This document shows positions 26,111 through 35,090 of a stretch of 64,000 nucleotides of DNA, one piece after another. Within the stretch, counting starts at the first letter, position 1; each line of letters begins with the position of its first letter. This DNA comes from Pararhodobacter sp. CCB-MM2 (GTDB lineage Bacteria > Pseudomonadota > Alphaproteobacteria > Rhodobacterales > Rhodobacteraceae). A program made the translations under genes and the position numbers. The notes under the pieces are model-generated. The model had not been told where the DNA came from. It did not search any database and saw only the letters and a program-made list of their open reading frames with translations. The stretch lies in contig NZ_LRRR01000002.1 in the NCBI RefSeq assembly GCF_001691415.1, forward strand, positions 62,001 through 126,000. Direction: 5' to 3'.

Positions 26111-27561
26111 GCCGGTGGCGTTCGGCCCAGAAACTTGCCCCGGTTCATCAGATCACCCGGATCGATCGCCTGCTTGATCGCCCGCATCATCCGCGTCTCG
26201 ACCGGCGCACGGAAGGCATCGAGCTCGTCGCGTTTCAAAAGCCCGATCCCATGCTCGGCCGAGATCGCCCCCTGCATCCGCGCGGCCACGGCATGCACCG
26301 CCTCGTTGACCTCGGACCAGCGGGACAGGAAGGCCGCGCGCTCCATCCCCTCAGGCTGCGAGATGTTGAAATGCACATTGCCGTCGCCGACATGGCCGAA
26401 GGCGCAGATATGCGCGTCGGGGATCAGCGCCAGCACGGCGGCGCTGGCCTCGGTGACAAAGTCTGGGAAGCGCGCGACGGGGACCGAGATGTCATGCTTG
26501 ATGCTGGCGCCCGCACGTTTCTGCGCCTCAGGCGTCTTTTCGCGCAATTGCGTCAGCGCCCGCGCCTGCGCCAGAGATTCCGCGACGACCGCGTCAATGA
26601 TCAGCCCCTGTTCCCAAGCGGTCTCGATCACCGCCTCGAATTGCGCGCGAAGGTCTGTGCCGGGCCGGGGCGTGCCCAGCTGGATCAGCGCGTACCACGG
26701 ATGCGGCCGGTCGAAGGGATCGCGCCCCTCGGCATGACGGCAGACGATCTCGAAGGGGAAGCGCGCCATCATCTCGAACATCGTCACCGCGTCACCGCTG
26801 AGGCGCCGGGCCAGCGACAGAAGCGCCAGCACCTTGTCGACCGAATCCAGCGCACAGAGCGCCGTCTCCTGCTGCACCGGACGCGGGAACAGCTTCAGCA
26901 CGGCGCGGGTGACGATGCCCAGCGAGCCCTCGCTGCCGATGAACAGGTTCTTCAGCGAATAGCCGCTGTTGTCCTTGATCAGCGGCCTGAGCCCGTCCCA
27001 GACCTCGCCGTCGGGCAGGACGACTTCCAGCCCCAGCACCAGATCGCGGGTATTGCCGTATTTCAGCACGCCCGTGCCCCCGGCATTCGCGGCGATATTG
27101 CCGCCGATCAGGCACGAGCCCTCGGCCCCGAGGCTCAGGGGAAACAAGCAACCCGCCTCCTCGGCCGCCCTCTGGATATCGGCCAGAACGCAGCCGGCCT
27201 CGACCGTCATGGTGTAATTGACGGGGTCGATGGCGAGGATCCGGTTCATGCGTTTGAGCGAGATCATCACCTCGCCCGCCCGCGCCACTGCCCCGCCGAC
27301 GAGGCCCGTGTTGCCGCCGACCGGCACCATCGGCACGCCCGCCTCGGCACAGAGCGTCACCGCGCGGGCCAGTTCCTCGGTCGAGCCGGGGGTCAGGACG
27401 ATGGTGGCATCGGGCCGGAAATGGCCGCGTTCCTCGATCAGGAAGGGCGCGAGGCGGTCGGCTTCGGTGATCACGCAGGCGGGCCCGAGGGACGCGCGCA
27501 GCTGATCGGCGAAGCCCTCGGGCAGGGGCGGCAGCGGGGTGAGGGTCGGAGTCAGGCTCAT
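26107..27561 (-). CDS. FAD-binding D-2-hydroxyacid dehydrogenase (GlcD/D2HGDH type)
   Basis: This 484-residue flavoprotein has the PCMH FAD domain (VPMVPVGGNTGLVGGAV) and a C-terminal FAD-oxidase domain with the metal-type motif FGHVGDGNVHFNI and ISAEHGIG. Family members oxidise D-lactate, glycolate or D-2-hydroxyglutarate. The ATG at 27561 overlaps the PrpD-like stop (ATGA). It is the last gene of the lyase operon and probably converts a D-2-hydroxyacid produced by the pathway to a 2-oxoacid. Confidence 0.9.
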   Translation of the reverse strand: MSLTPTLTPLPPLPEGFADQLRASLGPACVITEADRLAPFLIEERGHFRPDATIVLTPGSTEELARAVTLCAEAGVPMVPVGGNTGLVGGAVARAGEVMISLKRMNRILAIDPVNYTMTVEAGCVLADIQRAAEEAGCLFPLSLGAEGSCLIGGNIAANAGGTGVLKYGNTRDLVLGLEVVLPDGEVWDGLRPLIKDNSGYSLKNLFIGSEGSLGIVTRAVLKLFPRPVQQETALCALDSVDKVLALLSLARRLSGDAVTMFEMMARFPFEIVCRHAEGRDPFDRPHPWYALIQLGTPRPGTDLRAQFEAVIETAWEQGLIIDAVVAESLAQARALTQLREKTPEAQKRAGASIKHDISVPVARFPDFVTEASAAVLALIPDAHICAFGHVGDGNVHFNISQPEGMERAAFLSRWSEVNEAVHAVAARMQGAISAEHGIGLLKRDELDAFRAPVETRMMRAIKQAIDPGDLMNRGKFLGRTPPA

Positions 27562-28970
27562 GCAGCGGGTATCTCGGGTCTGGACAGGGGGATCAGCGCG
27601 GCGAGCGCATCGGCATCGGGGGCTGGCCCCTCGGCACTGGCGAGGCGTCGGGCCCAACGGATCAGCGCCTCGGGCTCGGCGGGGTGATCGGGCGCGAGGG
27701 CCAGCACATCGACCAACCGTCCCGCCAGCGCGGGCCGGTCCCAAGGGGCCTCGGGGTCGCCCGAGCGGAAGGCGCGTTCCTCGGTCAGGATACGGCCGTC
27801 GGCCAAGGTAACGTTGACCCGCGCCGGGCGTTCACGCGGGAAGCGGGCGTCGAAGGCGGGGGGCGAGGACAGGCTGACCTTGGTCTCCATCGCCCGCGGC
27901 ACGGGCCGGGTCAGCAGCGGGGGCATGCAGCCGCGGAAGTCGGGCGGGAAGCCGGACAGGAGGGCAGCTATGCAGAAGCTCGTGGAGAATTTTGCCTCGG
28001 CCAGCGTCTGAGGATCGCGAGTGCCGGCGATGGCGCGGGCGGCCGAGGGAACCTCGACCTCAACCGAGCGGATCGCCTCGGCACCGGGCCAATCGGGTCT
28101 CTGCGTCAGGGCGCGGGCGCAATCGAGTGCGGAATGCATCTGGCCGCAAGTGGGCCAGGCCTTGATCGTCACGTCGTGGATGCGCTCCTCGCCCTCAGGC
28201 CTCAGCAGCGCCGGATCGCCGCCGGTGATCTGCCAGCTGCGCAAAGCCCCGCGCGGGCCCTCCAGCACATGAGCCGCGCCGGGGATCCCGGCCTGCGCCA
28301 GTCGCGCCGCGGTCAGCCCCGCGCGGGCGGCGAGCCCCGCGTGCAGCATCTTCGCGGCCCCGGCCCCGTCATCGAGGAACTGCCACAGCCCCGCCGCCTG
28401 CGTTCCGGCATGACCCAGCGCCCAGAGCATCCGCTCGGCATCAAGGCGCAGCAACCGCCCCGCCGCCGCCGCCGCACCGAACGCGCCGGCGGTGGCCGTG
28501 GTGTGGTTGACCGCGTAATGCTCGGGCCCGAGGAAGGCCCCCACGCGCAGCACCGCCTCGTAGCCCACGACGATGGCATCGCGCAGATCGGCGGCTTGCA
28601 GCCCCGGCATCGTGCAGGCAAGCGCGAAGACGGTCGGCAGCACGACGATCCCGGGATGCGAGGTCGAGAGGCGATGCGCGTCATCGACCTCCCACAGATG
28701 CGCAAGGGCGGCATTGGTCATGGCCGCCGCCTCGACCGGCGCGCGGGCGGTTTGCCCGGCGATCCATGCGGGACCCGCCTCGCCGGCTTGAGGCCCGAGC
28801 GCGTGCAGATAGGGCGCGGCGAGGGGATGGCCCAAGCCCGCCACCAGCGCGCCGGCATAATCGACCAGCGTTGCTTCCAGCCGTTCGTCCAGCCGCGGAT
28901 CCTGCCCCGGTGCCGGTCCGCGACGCTGCGCCGCGAACCGGGCGAGAGGGGCGAGCAGAGGCTCGGTCAT
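27558..28970 (-). CDS. MmgE/PrpD-family protein
   Basis: This 470-residue protein has the MmgE/PrpD helical-domain features (LVDYAGALVAG, HLWEVDDAHRLSTSHPG, HTTATAGAFGAAAAAGRLL) and the family KAWPTCGQMHSALD stretch. The family includes 2-methylcitrate dehydratase, cis-aconitate decarboxylase and iminodisuccinate epimerase. Its start at 28970 overlaps the sulfurtransferase stop (ATGA). Neighbouring a fumarase-superfamily lyase and a tricarboxylate-type transporter, an epimerase or dehydratase acting on a polycarboxylate is the natural guess. Confidence 0.88.
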   Translation of the reverse strand: MTEPLLAPLARFAAQRRGPAPGQDPRLDERLEATLVDYAGALVAGLGHPLAAPYLHALGPQAGEAGPAWIAGQTARAPVEAAAMTNAALAHLWEVDDAHRLSTSHPGIVVLPTVFALACTMPGLQAADLRDAIVVGYEAVLRVGAFLGPEHYAVNHTTATAGAFGAAAAAGRLLRLDAERMLWALGHAGTQAAGLWQFLDDGAGAAKMLHAGLAARAGLTAARLAQAGIPGAAHVLEGPRGALRSWQITGGDPALLRPEGEERIHDVTIKAWPTCGQMHSALDCARALTQRPDWPGAEAIRSVEVEVPSAARAIAGTRDPQTLAEAKFSTSFCIAALLSGFPPDFRGCMPPLLTRPVPRAMETKVSLSSPPAFDARFPRERPARVNVTLADGRILTEERAFRSGDPEAPWDRPALAGRLVDVLALAPDHPAEPEALIRWARRLASAEGPAPDADALAALIPLSRPEIPAA

Positions 28971-29827
28971 GGCGCGTCGTCCTGCACGACCGGCAGGTCC
29001 GGGCGGCTCTCGCGCCCCCATTCCGACCACGATCCGTCATAGACCGAGACCGGCCCCAGCCCGGCGGCCTCGGCCCCCAGCGCGAGGACGCTGGCGGTGA
29101 CGCCCGATCCACAGCTGGCGATGACCAGCGCGCCGGCATCGGTCAGTCCACGTGCCGCGAAGGCCTCGCGCAGCGCCTTGGTATCGCGGTAGCGCCCGCC
29201 GCTGAGCAGCTGGTCGAACGGCAGGTTCCGCGCGCCCGGCATATGGCCCGAGCGCAGTCCGGCGCGCGGTTCAGGCTCGCGCCCCGCGAAGCGTCCGGGA
29301 CCACGGGCATCGAGGATCACCCTCCCCTCGCGCCCCAGAGCCGCCTTGACCGCCGCCGCATCGCTGAGCCGTGCCGCATCCGGTCGAGCGGTGAAATCCC
29401 CGGGCGCACGAGGCGCAGGCGGGGCGGTTTCCAGCGCGCCCCCGGCGGCGATCCAGGCGGGCAGCCCCCCGTCCAGCGCGGCGACGGCGGCGTGACCCAT
29501 GGCCTTGAACATCCACCACGCACGCGGCGCGGCGAAGATGCCCGCGCCGTCGTAGCAGATCACCTGCGTCGCAGCGCCGATGCCGAGGGCGCGCACGCCG
29601 GCCTCGAAAGCCTCAGGCGTGGGCAGCATATGCGGCAGGTCCGTGCCCGGCAGCGCGAAGTCATGATCGAAGTCGAACCGCTGCGCGCCGGGGATATGGC
29701 CCTGCGCATATTCGGCCTCGGCATCGCGGTTCATCGCCGGCAGATACCAGCTGCAATCGAGCAGCACGACATCGGCGCGCGACAGGTTCTCCGACAGCCA
29801 ACGGGCGTCGATGAGCGTGGTTTGCAT
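28967..29827 (-). CDS. sseA: Two-domain sulfurtransferase, 3-mercaptopyruvate type
   Basis: This 286-residue tandem rhodanese has the catalytic loop CGSGVTA in the second domain (cysteine near residue 239). That is the CG[S/T]GVTA form of 3-mercaptopyruvate sulfurtransferases rather than CRKGVT of thiosulfate enzymes. The N-terminal domain is non-catalytic. I start at the ATG at 29827, which has AAGGGA at good spacing; the ATG at 29833 abuts that site. Placement inside a catabolic operon suggests that a sulfur-containing intermediate is processed. Confidence 0.85.
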   Translation of the reverse strand: MQTTLIDARWLSENLSRADVVLLDCSWYLPAMNRDAEAEYAQGHIPGAQRFDFDHDFALPGTDLPHMLPTPEAFEAGVRALGIGAATQVICYDGAGIFAAPRAWWMFKAMGHAAVAALDGGLPAWIAAGGALETAPPAPRAPGDFTARPDAARLSDAAAVKAALGREGRVILDARGPGRFAGREPEPRAGLRSGHMPGARNLPFDQLLSGGRYRDTKALREAFAARGLTDAGALVIASCGSGVTASVLALGAEAAGLGPVSVYDGSWSEWGRESRPDLPVVQDDAP

Positions 29828-29837
29828 CGCCATCCCT

Positions 29838-31211
29838 TCAGGCCCCCGCCGCGATCCAGGCGGAACCGCTTTCGCGCGCGACGACCCGGTCGATGCTGGC
29901 CCCGACCTCGCCGAGATAGCGCGCGGGATCGGTCAGATCGGCGATCTGCGCCTCGGTATAGGTGTCGGCGATATGGTCATGCGTGCGCAGGGCCTCGGCG
30001 AAGGACTGCCCCTTCTCGATCCCCGACATCGAGGCCTCGTAGAGCCATTCATGCGCGGTGTTCTTGCCCACCCGCTCGCCGAGATCGAGCATCACCCGCT
30101 CGGACAGAAGATAGCCCTTCATCATGTCGACGTTGCGCTGCATGACCTCGGGCCGGACGCGCAGGCCCTTGAGCAGCATGACCGTCTGGAACAGGCAGGC
30201 GCCGGTGACGAGGCAGGCCTCGGGGATCGCCTTCCATTCGGATTTCCACGCGATGCCGTCGCGCTCGTGCTCCTGTACCATCGCCTCCAGCATCATCGCG
30301 GCGCTATAGCGGACCGAGCGCGACAACATCGCCACGTTCTCGGCCGCGACGGGGTTGCGCTTGTGCGGCATGGTCGAGGAGCCGAGCTTGCCTTCGCTGA
30401 AGGCCTCCTCGACCTCGGCGAATTCGTTGCGCTGCAGGTTGAACAGCTCATTGCCGATCTTGCCGAGCGTCCCGGCCAGAAGAGCCAGCACCGTCAGATA
30501 CTCGGCGAAACGGTCGCGCGAGGGCGCCCAGCTGATATCCGTCGCGGCCAGCCCCAGCTCGGCGGCGATGCCCTGTTCGATCGCCCGGGCCTCGGGCCCA
30601 TAGGAGGCCTGCGTGCCGACCGCGCCCACGACCATCACCGCGAAGGTCCGCGCCGCGCATTGATCGAGGCGCTGTGCATGGCGCGACATCTCATCGAGCC
30701 AGATCGCGCATTTATGGCCGAAGGTGATCGGTAGGGCCTGCACACCATGGGTGCGCCCGACCATCACCAGATCGCGGTGCTCGGCCGAGAGGCGCAGAAG
30801 CTCGGCGCCGATCTGGCCGACCATACGGGTGAACTGGCCATGCGCTTCCTTCAGCTGCAACACGACGCCCGTATCGACCACGTCCTGCGTCGTCGCGCCG
30901 TAATGCAGATACTCGGCCGCGTCCCTGGGCAGATGCTTCTGCATCTCCTTCAGCACCGGCACGAGCGTGTGCTTGATGCGGCGCACCTCGGCGGCGATTG
31001 CCTCCACGTCCAGCGTCTCGATCCGGCCGGCCTTGGCGATCGCCTCGGCGGCGCTGTCCGGGATCAGCCCCAGCCGCGCCTGCGTACGGGCCAGCGCAAC
31101 CTCGAAATCCAGCCATTTCTGCAGACGGTTCTCTTCCGAGAAGACCGCCCGCAGTTCGGGCGTGCTCCACAGATGCTGCATGGTGGTCATGTCAAAGACG
31201 GAAACTGACAT
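29838..31211 (-). CDS. Fumarase/aspartase-superfamily lyase (adenylosuccinate lyase-like)
   Basis: This 457-residue lyase carries the superfamily signature GSSTMPHKRNP (277-287) plus HYGATTQDVVDTG (about 103-115) and GRTHGVQALP (about 152-161). These enzymes eliminate fumarate or a similar product from C-N, C-O or C-S succinyl adducts. It is not purB-like by context: the neighbours are a TTT transporter, a PrpD protein and a sulfurtransferase. Substrates could be an aminodicarboxylate such as iminodisuccinate/EDDS or an S-succinyl compound. GGGGGAGGAACG precedes the ATG. Confidence 0.88.
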   Translation of the reverse strand: MSVSVFDMTTMQHLWSTPELRAVFSEENRLQKWLDFEVALARTQARLGLIPDSAAEAIAKAGRIETLDVEAIAAEVRRIKHTLVPVLKEMQKHLPRDAAEYLHYGATTQDVVDTGVVLQLKEAHGQFTRMVGQIGAELLRLSAEHRDLVMVGRTHGVQALPITFGHKCAIWLDEMSRHAQRLDQCAARTFAVMVVGAVGTQASYGPEARAIEQGIAAELGLAATDISWAPSRDRFAEYLTVLALLAGTLGKIGNELFNLQRNEFAEVEEAFSEGKLGSSTMPHKRNPVAAENVAMLSRSVRYSAAMMLEAMVQEHERDGIAWKSEWKAIPEACLVTGACLFQTVMLLKGLRVRPEVMQRNVDMMKGYLLSERVMLDLGERVGKNTAHEWLYEASMSGIEKGQSFAEALRTHDHIADTYTEAQIADLTDPARYLGEVGASIDRVVARESGSAWIAAGA

Positions 31212-31239
31212 CGTTCCTCCCCCCTTCCGGCCCCGGGCC

Positions 31240-31578
31240 TCAGCCCTCGGCCGCGTCCCAGAATTTCATCGCGAGGCCGCCATGCGCCGCCGCCGCCCCG
31301 GCGCAGAGCGCGGCCGAGATCAGCACGGCTTCGGCCGCTTCCTGCTTGGTGACGCCCGCGGCCTTGCCCTTCTTCACATGCGCCTCGATGCAATAGGGGC
31401 AGCCGGTGGCATGGGCGACGGCGATGGCGATCAGCTCGCGCACCTTGACCGGGATCGCGCCCTTGTCCGACGACGGGATCATGTTCAGCCCCATCCAGGC
31501 CTTGAAGTCGGACGGCGCAAGTTCCGCCATCTCCATGCGGGCCTTGGCGTCGGTCGGGTCGTAGTAATGGCTGCTCAT
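31240..31578 (-). CDS. AhpD-like carboxymuconolactone decarboxylase-family protein
   Basis: This 112-residue protein carries the redox-type motif CPYC-IEAH (C60, C63, H67) within the CMD fold. The CxxC-x3-H arrangement is that of AhpD-like alkylhydroperoxidases rather than true 4-carboxymuconolactone decarboxylase. Start at 31578 is set by GGGAGAG upstream; the long frame to 32568 is antisense to tctC. First gene of the minus-strand lyase operon, so it may handle peroxide or serve an unknown enzymatic step. Confidence 0.85.
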   Translation of the reverse strand: MSSHYYDPTDAKARMEMAELAPSDFKAWMGLNMIPSSDKGAIPVKVRELIAIAVAHATGCPYCIEAHVKKGKAAGVTKQEAAEAVLISAALCAGAAAAHGGLAMKFWDAAEG

Positions 31579-31926
31579 CGGTCTCTCCCTTCGATGTGAC
31601 GGCGCCCCCGTGAAGACGGGCATGGCGCCGGGTTCCTCCCGCGCCGTGAGGCGAGCGGGGCGGTGATTCGCAGTCCGGTTGACCTGCGCCCCACCTGTCC
31701 TTGTCCCCCTGCCGCGCGTCGCTGGCCCTTGCCCGCAAGGGGCTTGAGACAGCGCGGTTTCCTCCCGTCGCGCTGCAAAGGTCCGGCCATCGCAAAAACA
31801 GAACGACGATCCGTAGAATGGAACATAGGCACAAAAATTCTTGCGCGCCAGAGAAAATTCTGTAGCATCGAATGGTGTTCTGCTAGATAGAACAATCTGT
31901 CCAGATCGAGGGAGGAGATCTTGACC
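31579..31926. promoter_or_regulatory. Divergent promoter region of the lyase operon and tctCBA, with an IclR-type palindrome
   Basis: The 348-base spacer holds no gene. TGTTCT (31876-31881) and AGAACA (31889-31894) form a perfect inverted repeat with a 7-base spacer, close upstream of tctC. Two direct repeats AAAATTCT at 31834-31841 and 31854-31861 lie 20 bases apart, on one helix face. The IclR gene at 35091 is the obvious candidate binder. GGAGGAG at 31911-31917 is the tctC ribosome binding site. Confidence 0.55.
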
Positions 31927-32937
31927 ATGAATCTGAAGCAACGCGCCGCCACGCGGCGGACGATCCTTGCCGGTGCCGCATCCGTCACCGCGCTGAGCCT
32001 TGCGCTGACCCTGTCGGCGGCCGGCACGGCTCAGGCGCAGGTGCCTGACACCGTGACCATCATCGTGCCCTTCGGCGCAGGCGGCGGTGTCGACACCGTG
32101 ACCCGCGCCGTGGCCGACCGTCTGGCGCAGGATCTGGGTGTGACCGTCTTGGTCGACAACCGCCCCGGCGCCTCGACGATGATCGCCCAGACCTATGTTA
32201 TGGGTGCCCCGACGGACGGCACCGTCCTGCTGGTCGGCACGCCGTCGCTGTCGACGGGCTTTGCGCTGACCCCGGAGGCCGCCGTGGGCGATCCCCGCAC
32301 GCTGTTCGACACCGTGACGCCGATGGCTCAGCAACCCTATATCCTGACCGCGGGTCCGGCGCTGCCGGAAAGCGTCACCGATGTTGCCAGCCTGCTCGAT
32401 TGGGCGCGCGAGAACCCGGGCGAGCTGGATCTGGTCAACTCGGGCCCGCTGACCGCCCCGCGCCTTGCCGCCGAGCTGATGGGCTACATGGCCGAGGTGC
32501 CGATGGTGACGATCTCGTATCAGGCGGGCAGCCAGGGCGCGCTGGATGTGGCGGCAGGCCGTGTTCATGCCGGCATCAACCAGATCGTCGAGGCCCTACC
32601 GCAGATCGAAGCCGGCAACCTGCGCCCCTTGGCCGTGACCTCGTTGAACCGCTCGCCGAACTATCCCGATCTGCCCGCCGTCTCGGAGACGCTGGAAGGC
32701 TTCGACGTGGCCAGCTGGAACGGGGTCTTTGCGCCCGCCGGCACGCCGGACGAGGTGCTCGACGCCTACAACGCCGCCTTCAACCGGGTGTTCCAGGACG
32801 AGAGCCTGCGCGAGATGTTCGCGCCCGCCGGCACCGAATTCGTCGGCGGCTCGCGCGAGGATCTGGCAACCCGGCTGGACAGCGAGATCCAGCGCTGGGA
32901 GAACCTTGCGCAGGAAGTCGATCTGGCGATCGAATAA
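31927..32937 (+). CDS. tctC: TTT-family solute-binding protein (Bug/TctC type)
   Basis: This 336-residue periplasmic binding protein has a signal peptide with twin arginine-like residues (ATRRTILAG), a hydrophobic stretch and AQAQ cleavage near residue 37. The Bug fold shows TIIVPFGAGGGVDTVTRAVA and VDNRPGAS. Family members bind carboxylates such as citrate, tartrate or aromatic acids. The ATG at 31927 has GGAGGAG nine bases away; a TTG at 31921 is too close. It is divergent from the lyase operon and supplies the TctAB membrane complex. Confidence 0.92.
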   Translation: MNLKQRAATRRTILAGAASVTALSLALTLSAAGTAQAQVPDTVTIIVPFGAGGGVDTVTRAVADRLAQDLGVTVLVDNRPGASTMIAQTYVMGAPTDGTVLLVGTPSLSTGFALTPEAAVGDPRTLFDTVTPMAQQPYILTAGPALPESVTDVASLLDWARENPGELDLVNSGPLTAPRLAAELMGYMAEVPMVTISYQAGSQGALDVAAGRVHAGINQIVEALPQIEAGNLRPLAVTSLNRSPNYPDLPAVSETLEGFDVASWNGVFAPAGTPDEVLDAYNAAFNRVFQDESLREMFAPAGTEFVGGSREDLATRLDSEIQRWENLAQEVDLAIE

Positions 32938-32947
32938 GCCAAGCGAC

Positions 32948-32996
32948 CGCCCGTTCCCGGAGGAGGGGGACGGGCGCGACCGCGCCGCTTGCGCGG
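32948..32996 (+). other. Two intercistronic hairpins between tctC and tctB
   Basis: CGCCCGTTCCC (32948-32958) pairs with GGGGACGGGCG (32966-32976) with one G-U pair over a 7-base loop. CCGCGC (32980-32985) pairs with GCGCGG (32991-32996). No T-run follows. As at 11275-11334, the hairpins follow a binding-protein gene and precede the permease, fitting differential expression within the operon. Confidence 0.6.
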
Positions 32997-33014
32997 AATG
33001 CCGGGAGGAAAGAC

Positions 33015-33482
33015 ATGAACCGCCAGGAAACCCGCGACGCCTTTGGCGGCGCGCTCATTATGCTGTTCGGGGCAGGCATGGTGATCTGGGCCTACCAGAC
33101 CCTGCCGATGGGCAGCCCGCGCCGGATGGGGCCCGGCATGTTTCCCGCCGGCGTCGGGGTGCTGATCGCGCTGACCGGGCTGGGAATTCTGGGACAATCC
33201 CTGTGGCAACGCGCGCGGCAGGTGGCGGTGGATACCAAGCCCGATGTCAACCTTCGCGCCTTGATCTTCATCAGCGCCGCGCTGCTGGCCTTCGGGCTGA
33301 TGGTCGGCCCCTTCGGCATGATCCCCGCGATCATCGCGCTGGTCTGCCTTTGTGCGCTGTCGGACCGCGACGGCAGCCCCGCCGCGACGCTGGTGTTGTG
33401 CCTGACGCTGCCGGTTGCCGTCTATCTGATCTTCAAGCTGGGACTGGGTCTGCCGATGGCGATGATCCGCTGGCCGTTCTGA
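33015..33482 (+). CDS. tctB: TTT-family small membrane subunit (TctB)
   Basis: This 155-residue protein has four predicted membrane helices (for example GGALIMLFGAGMVIWAY and LIFISAALLAFGLMVGPFG) and the MGPGMFPAGVG turn common in TctB. The ATG at 33015 follows GGGAGGAAAG. Longer out-of-frame ORFs over the same DNA have no membrane pattern. It works with TctA in sodium- or proton-driven import. Confidence 0.88.
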   Translation: MNRQETRDAFGGALIMLFGAGMVIWAYQTLPMGSPRRMGPGMFPAGVGVLIALTGLGILGQSLWQRARQVAVDTKPDVNLRALIFISAALLAFGLMVGPFGMIPAIIALVCLCALSDRDGSPAATLVLCLTLPVAVYLIFKLGLGLPMAMIRWPF

Positions 33483-33505
33483 CCGCCTGATCGAAAGGCA
33501 CCGCC

Positions 33506-35017
33506 ATGGATTACTTCGCATCGCTCTGGGGGAATATCGTGCTGGGCTTCGGCACGGCCTCCAGCCTGTCGAACCTGATGTATTGCCTGATCGGCGTCGG
33601 CATGGGCACGGTGGTCGGCATCGTCCCCGGCCTCGGCTCGATGGCGGCGATCTCGCTGCTGTTGCCGATCACCTTCCATATCGACCCGACCTCGGCGTTG
33701 ATCATGCTGGCGGGGATCTGGTACGGCACCACCTTCGGCGGCTCGACCGCCTCGATCCTGCTGAACCTGCCGGGCACCGCGTCGAACGCCGTCACCTGCC
33801 TCGACGGCTACCCGATGACCAAGCAGGGCCGGGGCGCGGTGGCGCTGTTCATGACCACGATCGCGTCGTTTTTCGGGGGCTCGATCGGCATCGTGCTGTT
33901 GATGCTGCTGTCCCCGGTCATCGCCGGCTATGCGCTGAACTTCGGCTCGACCGAGTATTTCGCGCTGATGGTGATGGGCCTTGTGGTGGCCTCATCTGTC
34001 AGTGGCGGCTCGTTTCTCAAGGGCATGGCGATGGTGCTGGTCGGGATCGCCTTCGGCACTGTGGGTCTGGACATCTACACCGGCGCCGCGCGCTTTACCG
34101 GCGGGTCGTTCCATCTTGCCGACGGGATCAAGCTGATCGCGCTGGCCATGGGCCTGTTCGGCGTGGCCGAGATCGTCTCGTCCATCGGGCTGGTCCGCGG
34201 GCGCACCAAGCTGCCGCCCGTCACCATGGGCGCGATGCTGCCCACGAAGGACGAGGCCCGCGCCTCGGTCGGGCCGCTGTTGCGCGGCGCGGGGATCGGT
34301 TCGTTCTTCGGCACGCTGCCCGGCACCGGCCCCTCCATCGCCGCCTTCATGGCCTATGCGGTGGAGAAGGCCCGCTCACGCACACCCGAACGCTTCGGCA
34401 ACGGCGCGATGGAGGGCATCGTCGCGCCCGAATCCGCCAACAACGCGGCCGACCAGACCGCCTTCATCCCCACTCTGTCGCTGGGCATCCCCGGTTCGGC
34501 CACGATGGCACTGATGCTGGGTGCGCTGATCATGCATGGCATCACCCCTGGCCCGCAGCTCATCGTGCGTGAACCGGGCCTGTTCTGGGGTCTGGTGATG
34601 AGCTTCTGGATCGGCAACCTGCTGCTTTTGATCCTCAACATCCCGCTGATCGGCGTCTTCGTGAAGATCCTCGCCGTGCCCTACAACATCCTCGTGCCGA
34701 TCGTGCTGACCTTCATCTGCATCGGCGCCTATTCGGTCGGGCAGGTGGCGACGGATGTCTACATGGTGCTGTTCTTCGGGTTGTTGGGCTACGGCATGCG
34801 GCTTTTGGCGCTGCCGGCGGCTCCGCTGCTTCTGGGTTTCGTGCTGGGCCCGCTGATGGAAGAGCACTTCCGCCGCTCGATGCTGATCGCGCGGGGCGAT
34901 GCGATGACCTTCCTCGAGCGGCCGATCAGCGCGACGATCCTCGCCGTGACGGTGGCGTATCTGCTGTGGATGGCCGTCGCTGCCCTGCGCCGGCGCGGGC
35001 AAGAGGCGACGGCATGA
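33506..35017 (+). CDS. tctA: TTT-family large membrane subunit (TctA)
   Basis: This 503-residue integral membrane protein has about 12 helices and the TctA hallmarks GIVPGLGSMAAISLLLP and LNLPGTASNAVTCLDGYPM, with the second half repeating FGTLPGTGPSIAAF and SLGIPGSATMALMLGAL. These PG-containing loops form the substrate path. It follows tctB by 23 bases. It completes the importer divergent from the lyase operon. Confidence 0.93.
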   Translation: MDYFASLWGNIVLGFGTASSLSNLMYCLIGVGMGTVVGIVPGLGSMAAISLLLPITFHIDPTSALIMLAGIWYGTTFGGSTASILLNLPGTASNAVTCLDGYPMTKQGRGAVALFMTTIASFFGGSIGIVLLMLLSPVIAGYALNFGSTEYFALMVMGLVVASSVSGGSFLKGMAMVLVGIAFGTVGLDIYTGAARFTGGSFHLADGIKLIALAMGLFGVAEIVSSIGLVRGRTKLPPVTMGAMLPTKDEARASVGPLLRGAGIGSFFGTLPGTGPSIAAFMAYAVEKARSRTPERFGNGAMEGIVAPESANNAADQTAFIPTLSLGIPGSATMALMLGALIMHGITPGPQLIVREPGLFWGLVMSFWIGNLLLLILNIPLIGVFVKILAVPYNILVPIVLTFICIGAYSVGQVATDVYMVLFFGLLGYGMRLLALPAAPLLLGFVLGPLMEEHFRRSMLIARGDAMTFLERPISATILAVTVAYLLWMAVAALRRRGQEATA

Positions 35018-35090
35018 CGCAGCGTCGCCTCCTGCCCCTGTGCGCAGGTCATGGTCTATGCTATCGCCGATCTGGCTTTCGGAGGATTGT

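Noticed and set aside
29838-31211. Housekeeping purB (adenylosuccinate lyase)
   Set aside because: Motifs fit the superfamily only. The operon and divergent TTT importer point to catabolism, and no purine gene is nearby.
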